A DNA stretch of 64,000 nt from Morinoia aosen (lineage: Eukaryota > Arthropoda > Malacostraca > Amphipoda > Talitridae): positions 25,659,360 through 25,723,359 of the forward strand of contig CM059562.1 of the NCBI GenBank assembly GCA_030386875.1, given 5' to 3'. The position numbers and the translations under genes are program-made. Positions 24,504 to 33,600 of this stretch are shown here, piece by piece. Position 1 is the first letter of the stretch. Every line of letters begins with the position of its first letter. The notes under the pieces were generated by a model. The model was given only the letters and a program-made list of their open reading frames with translations, did not search any database and was not told where the DNA came from.

Positions 24504-25062
24504 GCATCGAATTTAAAAATATTCCCTTTTCATTAACAGTTAAAAATCAACATTCTAGATAATTTCAAGAATTTTTTATAATGTTGAGGATTCAAACAAA
24601 ATTAACTGTCAGCTCGATATCCCTCTGTAATTCTTACATTGCCAATTGAAGGTTCGAAAATTATATTTGCACCTCTTATATCGAGTCTCACCGAAATGTT
24701 TCATTCACACATGAAGTGTACGAAGACGCCGCAATAGGTTCCCACAAACAGATATTTGTCCTCGTTACCGTTTGAAGGAAATTATCCCGAAAACTTGTGT
24801 GAGAAACACAAATGGTTTTGTTGGGCCCTAACAGTGTAAAGAATCAATACCTGGCTTGTACACACGGACGGTTTGCAAACAAAAAATATTCATTCTATCA
24901 GAAACATTCTTCATTAAACCTTCAGCAAGTTTCTAAAATAAATGTTTTTGACTGATATCGAATCATTAGATTATCATATTTCCAATTGGTCGGTCCCTAG
25001 AGAATCTCACGCGCGAGATAAAAAGGAGAACCAGCGTAAAAATATACATATTTATTTGTTTC

Positions 25063-25119
25063 TATTTTGGCAAACGTTTCAGAATGTTAAAATTCCATCT
25101 TCAGTGCTGAAAAACATAC
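25063..25119 (-). ncRNA. Hammerhead-ribozyme-like motif, left arm
   Basis: On the minus strand CTGAAGA, a stem-loop (GGAAT...ATTCT) and GAAACGTTT follow the hammerhead order CUGANGA, stem II, GAAA, short stem III, UH. Flanks TTTTTCAGCA and TGCCAAAA can form stem I with an internal mismatch. The base before GAAAC has changed from C to T, weakening stem II. One extra U sits between CUGANGA and stem II. Activity is uncertain. Confidence 0.6.
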
Positions 25120-25296
25120 AACAAGGTCAAAAATATTAAAAAATACAAAAGTTCAAAGAATACGAAATATAAGTAAAAAAACATCTATAAAAACTTCAAT
25201 CCTATTTCTCATTCAAGTGCAGTAAAAACGATCATTCTCATTGGCTTAACTACCCTACCTTTCACAAGCACATACATTCATACATTTACTCATTAA

Positions 25297-26247
25297 AGGC
25301 CCGTTTACACCGGGGCAACGACAGGGGCGAGCAAGCGCTTGACGCGCGCTTGCTGCAGCGCTTGACGCCCACAACTGTTCACACTCAATTTTTGATACAC
25401 GCGCGTGACGCGCGTCACCTAGACAGCTGTGAGGATGGATGCGAGTGAAGAAGGGCTGTGGGCAATTATTTTAGGGTGTGCTGCTGTGAAAAGAAAAAAG
25501 GTAGGTATCGCAGCATTTGGGTTAAAAAATGGTTGCAGAGAAGAGACGAGAGGGGTTCATACACTCGCATCTTCAGAGAACTTTCAACTGAAAATAAATT
25601 GGATTTTTAAAATTATAAAAGACTGCGTTCAAAATTTGCATTGAGTTCAATTGCTATATATTGAAGGATGACTACTTGAAGGTTGGTGAAACAATTATTT
25701 TTCCATTTTGTTAATTAAATCCTTTCAAGGCAATTCTATTGTTAAATCAATATTTGGTTTAAAAAATATCAGTCACATTTCCAGTTCATTTCAATGTGGC
25801 AAAACAAATAAATTAATAATGAATAAGAGAAAAATAGTAGAAATTTTTGACACAAAGTTTTCCTGAAAAAGCGAAGATACACGTGATTCCCAGTAATTGT
25901 ATTGCAAAATGTACCTAACACACATAAGCTAAGGTGAAAAGATTATTTTAAATACATAAATAGTAAGAACTCTGTATAGTTAAATTAAAGTTTCTACTAG
26001 AGAGTAAGACCTAACAAATATGGTGTTGCTATCCAGAGTTCGAGCTGAAGCGTTTGCACATAAACCTCCGCACAGTACCACGGCCAGCAGCCGACTGAGT
26101 GCAGCGCCTGTGTTGCATGAGGCAGGGCGGCGGCGAATCGCTAGCTGGGCAATCGCTCGGATGCCCGCCTGAAGCGCACGTAGGTGCTGCCCAGAGGGGC
26201 GGTGAGGCGCTTGACGCCCGTGTGACGCCCCTAGTGTAAACGGGCCT
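25297..26247 (+). mobile_element. PIF/Harbinger-like non-autonomous element 1
   Basis: A 951-bp unit starts AGGCCCGTTTACACC and ends GTGTAAACGGGCCT as terminal inverted repeats, with a 3-bp TAA duplication at 25294-25296 and 26248-26250. A plus-strand fragment from about 25429 reads MDASEE(G)LWAII and then, after a frame change, WVKKWLQRRDERGSYTRIF followed by RELSTEN. This resembles the N-terminal region of PIF/Harbinger transposases, and the DDE domain is absent. A CG-rich sequence rich in GCGCGTCA and CGCTTGACGC words lies near the ends. It needs an autonomous partner. Confidence 0.85.
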
Positions 26248-26250
26248 TAA

Positions 26251-27588
26251 CGAACAGATGCGCGCAAACACACTCCACATGCGTACACACACAGAAATAA
26301 GTCAGTAGGTTTAGGCAATGTTTAGTTAGACAGCACTCAAGTCTTTATTTAAGTCAGGTTTATGGGTAGACATTAATAAAGATTCCAAAATGCGAAGATC
26401 TTGTTCGTTGTTGGTGATAAGGCCCGTTTACACTAGGGGCGTCACACGGGCGTCAAGCGCCTCACCGCCCCTCTGGGCAGCACCTACGTGCGCTTCAGGC
26501 GGGCATCCGAGTGATTGCCCAGCTAGCGATTCGCCGCCGCCCTGCCTCATGCAACAAAGGCGCTTCACTCAGTCGGCTGCTGTCCGAGGTACGAGTACTT
26601 TGCGGTGGTCTATGTGCTAACGCTTCAGCTTGAACTATGGATAGCAGCACCATATTTTTAAGATCTCACTCTCTAGTAGAAACCTTAATTTAACTATACA
26701 GAATTTATGCTACTTATATATTTAAAATAATCTTTTCACCTTGCTTATGCGTGTTAGGTACATTTTGCAATACAATTACTGGGAATTACGTGTATCTTCG
26801 CTTATTCATGGAAGTTTTGTGACAAAAATTTCTACTATTTTACACTTGTTCAAAATAATTTTTTTGGCTTTGTTATATTGAAATAAACTGGGAACGTGAC
26901 TTATTTTTAAACCAAATATTGATTTAACAATAGAATTGTTTTGAAAGGATTTAATTAACAAAATGGAAAAATGATTGTTTCACCAACCTTCAAGTAGTCA
27001 TAAATCAATACAGAACAATTAAACTCAATGCAAATTTTGAATGCAGTCTTGAATAATTTTGAAAATCCGATTTATTTTCAACTGAAAGTTCTCTGAAGAT
27101 TTGAGTGTATCGTCTCTTCTGTGCATCCATTTTCCCAAATGCTGCGATGCCTACCTTTTTTCTCTTCACAGCAACACACCCTACAATAATTGCCCACAGC
27201 TCTTCTTCACTCGCATCCATCCTCACAGCTGTCTAGATGACGCGCGTCACGCGCGTGTATAAGCAGAAAATGAGTGTGAACAGTTGTGGGCGTCAAGCGC
27301 TGCAGCAAGCGCGCGTCAAGCGCTTGCTCACCCCTGTCGTTGCCCCGGTGTAAACGGGCCTATACACAGAGTGGAGAAGTTTTTTGTTCTGAAAGGATGA
27401 TTAAATTGCTGACAATGATCTCTGATTGCTGAATTTGAAGGAGAGGAAAGTATGCGACCGGTTCTATGGGAAATTCCTGAATGTTGGCTGTGTCTGATAA
27501 ATTGTTGCAGTTTAGTACTACCAACATAAGTCTGCATGCAGCAGTCACACTTATATAAATAAACACATCCACTCCACAGGCACTCCTC
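26251..27588 (-). pseudogene. Penelope-like GIY-YIG endonuclease fragment, left arm
   Basis: Minus-strand reading from 27588 gives CMQTYVGSTKLQQF and SAIRDHCQQFNHPF, the GIY-YIG nuclease of Penelope-like elements. The frame is broken after FSTLCI, where Harbinger element 2 is inserted, and resumes beyond 26416 with a NEQDLRI-type sequence and STHKPDLNK. In the family this nuclease is fused to the reverse transcriptase and nicks target DNA. No reverse transcriptase domain is present here. Confidence 0.8.
26420..27361 (-). mobile_element. PIF/Harbinger-like non-autonomous element 2
   Basis: This 942-bp unit is an inverted near-copy of the element at 25297-26247, with the same AGGCCCGTTTACAC ends. 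A 3-bp ATA duplication lies at 26417-26419 and 27362-27364. The undisturbed right palindrome arm shows the empty site GGTG-ATA-CACAGAG (read on the minus strand), which confirms both boundaries. The minus-strand transposase N-terminal fragment (27226-27005) begins MRMDASEEELWAII and carries RELSVENKSDF. Confidence 0.9.
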
Positions 27589-27606
27589 TGTGCCTGTGGA
27601 GTGGAT
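27589..27606. other. Centre of the palindrome
   Basis: The 18-nt spacer TGTGCCTGTGGAGTGGAT lies between the arms. It is itself a reverse-complement copy of the adjacent arm end (ATCCACTCCACAGGCAC), which suggests template switching when the head-to-head joint formed. Confidence 0.75.
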
Positions 27607-27924
27607 GAGGAGTGCCTGTCGAGTGGATGTGTTTATTCATATAAGTGTGACTGCTGCATGCAGACTTATGTTGGTAGTACTAAACTACAACAATTTATCA
27701 GACACAGCCAACATTCAGGAATTTCCCATAGAACCGGTCGCATACTTTCCTCTCCTTCGCATTCAGCAATCAGAGATCATTGTCAGCAATTTAATCATCC
27801 TTTCAGAACAAAAAACTTCTCCACTCTGTGTATCACCAACAACGAACAGGATCTTCGCATATGGGAATCTTTATTCATATCTACCCATAAACCTGACTTA
27901 AATAAACACTTGAGTGCTGTCTAA
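27601..27924 (+). pseudogene. Penelope-like GIY-YIG endonuclease fragment, right arm
   Basis: An open frame of 107 codons reads CVYSYKC, TYVGST, RHSQHSGISHRTGRILSS, SAIRDH and LRIWESLFISTHKPDLN. These match the order of the GIY-YIG nuclease at the C-terminus of Penelope-like retroelements, including the SSPSHSAIRDH-type block. The first methionine lies in the palindrome centre and the N-terminal reverse transcriptase is missing, so this is an intact-looking domain fragment and not a full gene. It is uninterrupted, unlike the left arm. Confidence 0.85.
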
Positions 27925-28183
27925 CTAAACATTGCCTCAACCTACTGACATATTTCTGTGTGCCTATGTATATGGAGTGTGTTTGAGCGCGTCTGTTCGT
28001 TAGGTTCCTATGAGTAAATGTATGAATGTATGTGCTTGTGAAAGGGTGGGTAGGTGAGCCAATGAGAATGATCGTTTTTACTGCACTTGAATGAGAAATA
28101 GGATTGATGTTTTTATAGATGTTTTTTACTTATTTTTCGTATTTTTTAACCTTTTGTATTTTTTAATATTTTTGACCTTGTTG

Positions 28184-28240
28184 TATGTTTTTCAGCACTG
28201 AAGATGGAATTTTAACATTCCGAAACGTTTGCCAAAATAG
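28184..28240 (+). ncRNA. Hammerhead-ribozyme-like motif, right arm
   Basis: CTGAAGA at 28198-28204 is followed by stem II GGAAT-TTTAAC-ATTCC, then GAAACG at 28222-28227 and a UH site near 28229. Outer flanks TTTTTCAGCA and TGCCAAAA can form an imperfect stem I. Very short stem III is typical of minimal type I hammerheads reported in Penelope-like elements. The extra U before stem II is unusual. This copy has better pairing than the left-arm copy. Confidence 0.65.
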
Positions 28241-28359
28241 AAACAAATAAAAATGTGTATTTTTACGTTGGCTTTCCTTTTTATCATTAGATAATCATGC
28301 ATAAAAGTATTTTTGTCAACCCTTCAATTGCCAAGATGCTATTCAGTGTACTGCCATTG

Positions 28360-28520
28360 GGTCAGTATAAATTCAATCATTAAGTAAGATTAAGTAAGAT
28401 TGAGTCCAGTTAAGTTTGGCTCGAGTGTACGTGATGCGCAATTGAAGTTATGGGCAGATGTGGGTCAGCTACATGGTCAGGTGTAGGTAAAGCGGAGTTT
28501 AGATCAGGTCAAGTTGGGTA
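28360..28520. repeat. Degenerate TTAAGTAAGAT/TAGG-type repeat
   Basis: ATTAAGTAAG is repeated, then loosely TTAGG/TCAGGTG-like words follow. Low-complexity DNA of the same flavour occurs at 35810-36070 and 62080-62180. Confidence 0.4.
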
Positions 28521-28539
28521 ACACTACAAAGTTGTTCGC

Positions 28540-28850
28540 AAGAGACGAAGGAAAAGCAGCACCGATACAAGTATGGAGAACTGAAAACTTGCGAGAACTG
28601 AAAATCTACGCATAAGGTGTCTCCCTACACCTTGTGCATAGGAACAGTAATTTTGAAAGAAGTTCAAGAAACACGATTAAAGTTAAGAAATAAAGTAATA
28701 AGTGCGGCAAAAACGATAGCAGTGAACTATAAGAAGAAGGTATAAGAAAAACAAAATACCTATTTCATTTCAAAAAAAGGGCTACCTAGCCTTCAGCGTG
28801 GAACCTCATATCTTCCCCTTGTGTGCGCCAGTTCAAAAGCACTGTCTCTT
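28540..28850 (-). mobile_element. Element A copy 9 (old)
   Basis: Diverged copy with CAAGAGACGAAGGAAAAGCAG, GTATGGAG, AAATCTACGC and an extra segment at 28611-28640, ending near CTTCCCCTTGTG. The flanking duplication is not visible. Confidence 0.6.
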
Positions 28851-29333
28851 ATGGGATGGTTAGCATACAATAAGTTAAGAAAAATAGGTTCGGAGATGTG
28901 AGGGTATTTACCTAAGATCGACCAAATTTTTTCACGGGACCAGCAGAGGTAGTTAATATAGCTATTGAGAAAATGTTCATTCCCTTAAACCTACGATAAC
29001 TCAAGACTTAAGAACTAAGTGTGTGAAATATTACACTAATGCAAATAATTTAATAACTAGCAGCACTCTTGAAAAAAATTCTGGGTGAATTTTGCAACAT
29101 AACCTAAGTAAACCTATTCTGTCATAACTAATCATTCCCTAACCTTGTCTAAATTAAAATAAAGTGACTCTCAATTTTTACTTAACAAGTATCCAGCTTT
29201 TTATTTGAATTGCTCCTTGTTCGATGATTTGCGAAAATATGAGGAAAACTACTAAGCGAAAATTATCGTACCAAACTGTTATTATTATACGGATTGTTTT
29301 CTTCAACGAATAAAAATACGCTTTTCAAATTTT
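28851..29333. other. Unassigned AT-rich DNA
   Basis: No ORF, repeat or structure recognised. Confidence 0.4.
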
Positions 29334-29882
29334 ACGGTAAATCTGAAGGATATGTCAGTTATCTATTTTCCACTTTTTGGTGCCTGAACCTAATTAATTG
29401 AATCAAAATAAACAAGTTTTCTTATATGCACTTTCCGTCTCAAATGAGTATTTAACGAGTTATAGCGGTAAGTTTAGTTTCGTCTTTGATGACGAATGCC
29501 CTCAAATAAACAGCTACTCATTGATTTTCGAATTTTTGTTGCTTGAATCATGGTAATAACATCGAAATAAACAACTTTTTTCCGTACACTTTTTTCGTCA
29601 AATAAGTATTTAACGAGGTATAGCGGTAGGTTTGGTTTCGTCTTTGATGACGATCGCGCTGGAAGCGAGTGCGCATTGCAGTGTTGCTGTCCGACGTGCT
29701 CCTTGAATTACTTGCCGCTTCAAACAATGGAGTTGCGGTACGTCATTTACCGCTATAACTAATAAAATACTCATTTGAGACGGAAAGTGCATAGAAGAAA
29801 ACTTGTTTGTTTCGTTCTAATTAACTAGGCTTAGGCATCGAAATTAACAAAATCTTTAACTGACATATCCTTCAGATTTACC
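29334..29882. mobile_element. Foldback element with about 140-bp terminal inverted repeats
   Basis: 29334-29473 (ACGGTAAATCTGAAGGATAT, later TGCACTTTCCGTCTCAAATG) is inverted at 29742-29882. A third related block at about 29565-29660 repeats the inner part of the left arm directly (TATTTAACGAGGTATAGCGG, TTTCGTCTTTGATGACGA). No transposase is present. The superfamily cannot be assigned because I see no clear target duplication. Confidence 0.75.
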
Positions 29883-30282
29883 AATTTTTCAAAATCGGTA
29901 CTAGGAAGAACCCAAAATAAACCCGAGCACTGTAGATGAAACATGTTTCCTCTACCGTGGTTTTAAGCCATCGCCAAGATAGGTCGACTGGTGCCTCTGT
30001 ACTAAGGAGGGAAAATAATTCTTCCCTCGAATAAACTGAGCTCCCGTATCACAGATACTTGCGGAACGGACTTCTGTCACGATTTTCAAATTTTCGTTGG
30101 TTTGTTAGCTCAATCGCTTTTTCGCTTGACTTTTATTGCGGAAATTTTGCTACTCAACTAAAGCATCAACTTCTTCACGCAGTGATCTGCAATTCCGAGA
30201 AATACTGAAAAATATTCACAGCAATAGAAAACTGTTGACGAACCTCGATTTAATAAATCAAAGTCAGCTAATCTGACTTTCT
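29883..30282. other. Unassigned DNA
   Basis: Nothing recognised between the foldback element and the duplicated block. Confidence 0.35.
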
Positions 30283-30424
30283 CTTCTATCTCTAAAATAC
30301 CAGGAAGATTCCAACGGCATAACCAGCCTCAGAAACTACGGCTTCATCAGTCAGCAAATGTCTTTTCTCCTATCCCTGAATACCAGGAAGATTCCAACGG
30401 AATAACCAGCCTCAGAAAATACGG
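30283..30424 (+). repeat. Direct duplication, period about 83 bp
   Basis: ATACCAGGAAGATTCCAACG followed by an ATAACCAGCCTCAGAAA block occurs twice, starting at 30297 and 30380. Confidence 0.8.
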
Positions 30425-30459
30425 CCATTTATCAATCAACCGACTACCTGGCTTCTGGC

Positions 30460-30610
30460 TTTTGGTGCCCTCAGCTGGTTGAATTGTAGGAGACGGATTT
30501 CATGCTTTCGTTGAGCTTGTCTCTCTTGGATTTCTTGAGCACGGTCTTCTATTTCTCGTTCCAATCTTTTTTTTCCTCTTTCTGCGTTTTCTCTTCTCTC
30601 TCCCTAAGAC
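30460..30610 (-). pseudogene. Gypsy-like gag fragment (coiled-coil part)
   Basis: This block matches 32540-32700 closely in the same orientation (TGGTGCCCTCAGCTGGTTGA, TTGAGCACGGTCTTCT). Read on the minus strand it encodes an Arg/Glu-rich coiled-coil-like segment of the same gag-like protein. It is a detached fragment bounded by unrelated sequence. Confidence 0.6.
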
Positions 30611-30834
30611 AGGGACATTATCAAAAGGGTGGCATCCGAACAAGGACCAACCCAAATTATCCATCAATTGACGCCCGAACAAGGACTCGACTTCCTGAAT
30701 TCCAAGCAAAAGAAAAATAATAAAAAATGGATTGTTTTCAACGCGCGCGAGAAAACATGACTGCCCTAGGCCTCACTCCGGAGCAGCCAGTTTATCGTGA
30801 AATCTTCCTCTAACGACTACAGTGCTAGAGGAAG

Positions 30835-30970
30835 CAGAGTGAGAAAGAGAAAACGCAAAACGAGAAAGAGAAAACGCAAAACGAGAAAGAGAAAGGGAGA
30901 GAGAAAGAGAAAGGGAGAGAGAAAGAGCAAACGCAGAACGAGAAAGAGAGAGAGAGAGAGGAACGAGAAA
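30835..30970 (+). repeat. GA-rich simple repeat
   Basis: GAGAAAGAGAAAACGCAAAA and GAGAGAAAGAGAAAGG words repeat, giving Lys/Arg-rich translations in several frames. The region adjoins the plus-strand gag fragment, whose coiled-coil part is itself rich in Arg, Lys and Glu, so it probably expanded from that coding sequence. Confidence 0.7.
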
Positions 30971-31420
30971 GAGAAGACCGTGCTCAAGAAACCTAAGAGA
31001 CAACTAAACGAGAGCATGAAATCCGTTTCCAATAACTTGACCAAACGAGGGCACCAGAAGCCAGACGGGTTAAAATACCAGATATCGCTGCATTTAACCC
31101 TGAGCAAGAAGGGATACAAGAATTTATGCAGCGTTTCGAGACCCATGGCTACACACTCGAATACACTGAATTTGAGGCTGTTCTCGCGCTAGAAAACCGA
31201 GTAAGTGCCAAAGAAATGAGACTCATCCAGACATTGCCCGCTGTCGACCGCTACCGACTTAAAGAAGTTAAAACTCTATTGCGTGAATCTCACGGAGCTA
31301 GATGCTCTTTCGGATACAACCAGATCCAATACCTGGGCCACCAATTGAGCAATGAACAAATCTGGCCCATGAATGACCGGATGGAAGCGATAAAGAACTC
31401 TCCTCACATCAGGATTTGAA
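30970..31420 (+). pseudogene. Gypsy-like gag fragment joined to a reverse transcriptase piece
   Basis: The plus strand reads a gag-like stretch (TLEYTEFEAVLALENRVSAK, LIQTLPAVDRYRLKEVK). After RESHGA it switches to RCSFGYNQIQYLGHQLS. Cys-Ser-Phe-Gly...Tyr-Leu-Gly-His is a hallmark of Ty3/gypsy reverse transcriptases near the end of the palm domain. The gag-to-RT junction near 31295 skips the rest of gag, protease and most of RT, so a large deletion has occurred. A stop follows shortly after KNSPHIRI. Confidence 0.75.
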
Positions 31421-32957
31421 ATTTGAAATACAAATACCGCTGTGGCTCCTCCGTCCAGCAAGATTTCATCTGGTTGGTCATGAGTTGGCCTTGGCACTTT
31501 CTTAATTCTCCTAGTAACAGTTCGGTCGTATCTGCAGCATGATTGCATTCAACTGGTGGCAAGGTATATTCTGGGGACTCCTCTTCGATATTATTTATAT
31601 GGGCAGTAGGATTTGCCGCGCCTCATTCACTTCGGGGAGAGCTATTTTGCTGTAAGTGCGGGTTTAGTACTCAGCACTCCTCATTAGAATGATTTGGATT
31701 TTCTCCATGCTGATCACAGTAGAATGGTCTCCAGTTTATCGGTGCACGGTTAAAATAGTTGGGTCTGCCTCCTACATGAGTCGGTTCAGTTGTCCTTGGT
31801 CGATACTGGAAATTCTGATTCTGGAGAGGTGAAGGTCGATGCTGAAAATTCTGATTCTGGAGAGGTGAAAGGCGATACTGAAAATTTTGATTATGGGAAG
31901 GTGGAGGTTGTTAGCTTCCGGTTGCGAGATTAGAGGATCGATTCGCTTGGGAACTTCTGACAGATTTTCCTGTTGAAGGTTCATGACCGTGGTTTTTGTC
32001 ATTCGGCGGACGGCTCTCACACTGTTTCCGGAGAGTTGTACGAGGTCGGGCTTGTAGAAACTTGTTGCCTTGTTCAGCTAGAGTCGCTAAGGTGCTACCG
32101 CTTCTATTTTTTAGTTGAATAGCCAGGAAAGACGGTAAACTGCAGAACCCTATCCCTGAACATAAAGTTTTTCAAATGGTTGTAGTCTTCTTCTACTTGG
32201 CTCCCGGTGAGCCATGCGTTTAAGTGCTTGTTCCAACCTCCTAATGTATCGGCTCGTGTTACCTCCTTCCTCGGGCTTCAGATCAAAGTGTTTACTACGC
32301 AATCTTGCGGGAGTTATCTTGTGGGACTCCAGCAATAGCTTTTTAACGTATCTAAGTTGGTAGCGGTCGACAGCGAGCAATGTCTGAATGAGTCTCCCTT
32401 CTTTGGCACTTACTAGGTTTGCTAGCGTGAGATTCAAATTCAGTATATTCGAGCGCGTTGCTGAGGATCTCGAAACGTTGCGTAAATTCTAGAATCCCTT
32501 CTTGCTGAGAGGTAAATGCAGCGATATCAGGTATTTTAACCCGTCTGGCTTATGGTGCCCTCAGCTGGTTGAATTGTAGGAGACGGATTTCATGCTTTAG
32601 TTGAGCTTGTCTCTCTTGGATTTCTTGAGCACGGTCTTCTCTTTCTCGTACCAATCTTTCTTTTCCTCTTTCTGCGTTTTCTCTTCTCTCTCCCATTTGT
32701 ATCAAGTCTTGACAGTCATTTCTTTCTATCTTTCTTTCTTTTTCTCGCTTTACCATTAGTAACCGAAATCCAGCGATTAAAAACGGCTGTTTACGTTTTT
32801 GTCTGTACTGACTTATCAATTTCCCCCCGCTTTTTCGTTCCAATGCAAGTGTGCAGTTTTCAGAAAGCTTTTCAAACGCCTTCAATTCATAAAAAAAATT
32901 ATTGCTGGAAGTACACCGTGTGCGGATCTTGATACAGTGGTACCGTGGATCAGGCAT
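31421..32957 (-). pseudogene. Gypsy-like gag-protease fragment
   Basis: Reading from 32957 downward on the minus strand gives a coiled-coil Arg/Glu-rich gag N-terminus (to 32550). Next come LVSAKEGRLIQTLLAVDRY and LKPEEGGNTSRYIRRLEQAL (32437-32150), and a Gln/Asn/Pro-rich tract with FYCDQHGENPNHSNEEC, which looks like a nucleocapsid zinc knuckle. Finally EILLDGGATAVF near 31470 resembles the protease active site, with DGG where DTG or DSG is expected. Frames shift several times. It lies inverted against the plus-strand gag fragment at 30970-31290. Confidence 0.7.
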
Positions 32958-33311
32958 GAACTCTGTTATAGGTACAATGTGCTGCGAATTTTTTTCTTAT
33001 ACAGTAATTGAGAAAGATTTTTTCATGATTACTTGATAACGTCTAACTGTACCGACGTCCTGTTTTCATAATACCAACAATGTGGAGTTATTTTATCTAT
33101 ATCTATAAAACTATTCTGATTTTGTTTGGTCCGTCCGTCAGTCTGTTCGTAACGCTTTCATCGTTATGAATATATTTAAAAAAGAATTTCAAATTACCGT
33201 GTGTCGAAAGCCGTCGTGCGGTCGACGTGAGGGTTCGTGGAAAAGGGGCTGTCTTCTGTGCAGCCACCTTTTTCCGGGGCGCTAGCTTTTCCGCACAGCT
33301 GCCCTTCCTCA
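32958..33311. other. Unassigned; possible Helitron-like end
   Basis: ATCTATATCTATAAAACTAT followed by TTTGTTTGGTCCGTCCGTCAG near 33098-33142 resembles 5' ends I associate with insect Helitron-like repeats. No replicase or 3' hairpin was located, so this is a weak suggestion. Confidence 0.3.
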
Positions 33312-33600
33312 GGTTCGTGTGGGTACCGCCTACGCCGTAATTAGTCCGTTAGGGCAACAGAAGTAACTTCTGTATGTGCCGAACTACGGCGGTACCGTTA
33401 GGGTGAAATTTGTGTGGGTACCGCCTACGCCGTAATTAGTCCGCTAGGGCAACAGTAGTAATTTCTGTTTGTGCCGAACTACGGCAGTGCCGTTAGGAAG
33501 ACGAGCAACTGTCTGCGCCGTAATCAGTACGCTAGGGCTCCTCAGGATAATCCTGATTCGCCGAACTACGACAGCGCCTTCCTTTGCGACAAACTTTGCG
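33312..33600. repeat. GC-rich tandem repeat, three units of about 95 bp
   Basis: GTGTGGGTACCGCCTACGCC then GTAATTAGTCCG...AGGGCAACAG and GTGCCGAACTACGGC recur at about 33313 and 33409. A third, diverged unit starts at about 33505. Inside each unit, CCGCCTACGCCGTA and GAACTACGGCGGTACC are near complements, so each unit can fold. Confidence 0.75.

Larger units (their letters stand above)
24962..28298. mobile_element. Palindromic Penelope-like element insertion with nested transposons
   Basis: A left arm (about 25020-27588) and right arm (27607-about 28282) are inverted copies around an 18-nt centre. The arms match over about 680 bp once two Harbinger insertions in the left arm are removed. Each arm encodes a GIY-YIG fragment and carries a hammerhead motif near its outer end, so both are 3' ends of a Penelope-like retroelement joined head to head. 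ATCATTAGATTATCAT at 24962-24977 and ATCATTAGATAATCAT at 28283-28298 look like a 16-bp target duplication, with about 42 extra bases on the left. Penelope-like elements are known for inverted and partial copies. Confidence 0.85.

Noticed and set aside
30797..31192. 131-codon Lys/Arg-rich protein
   Set aside because: The basic stretch is translation of the GA simple repeat. Only the following gag-like part has meaning.
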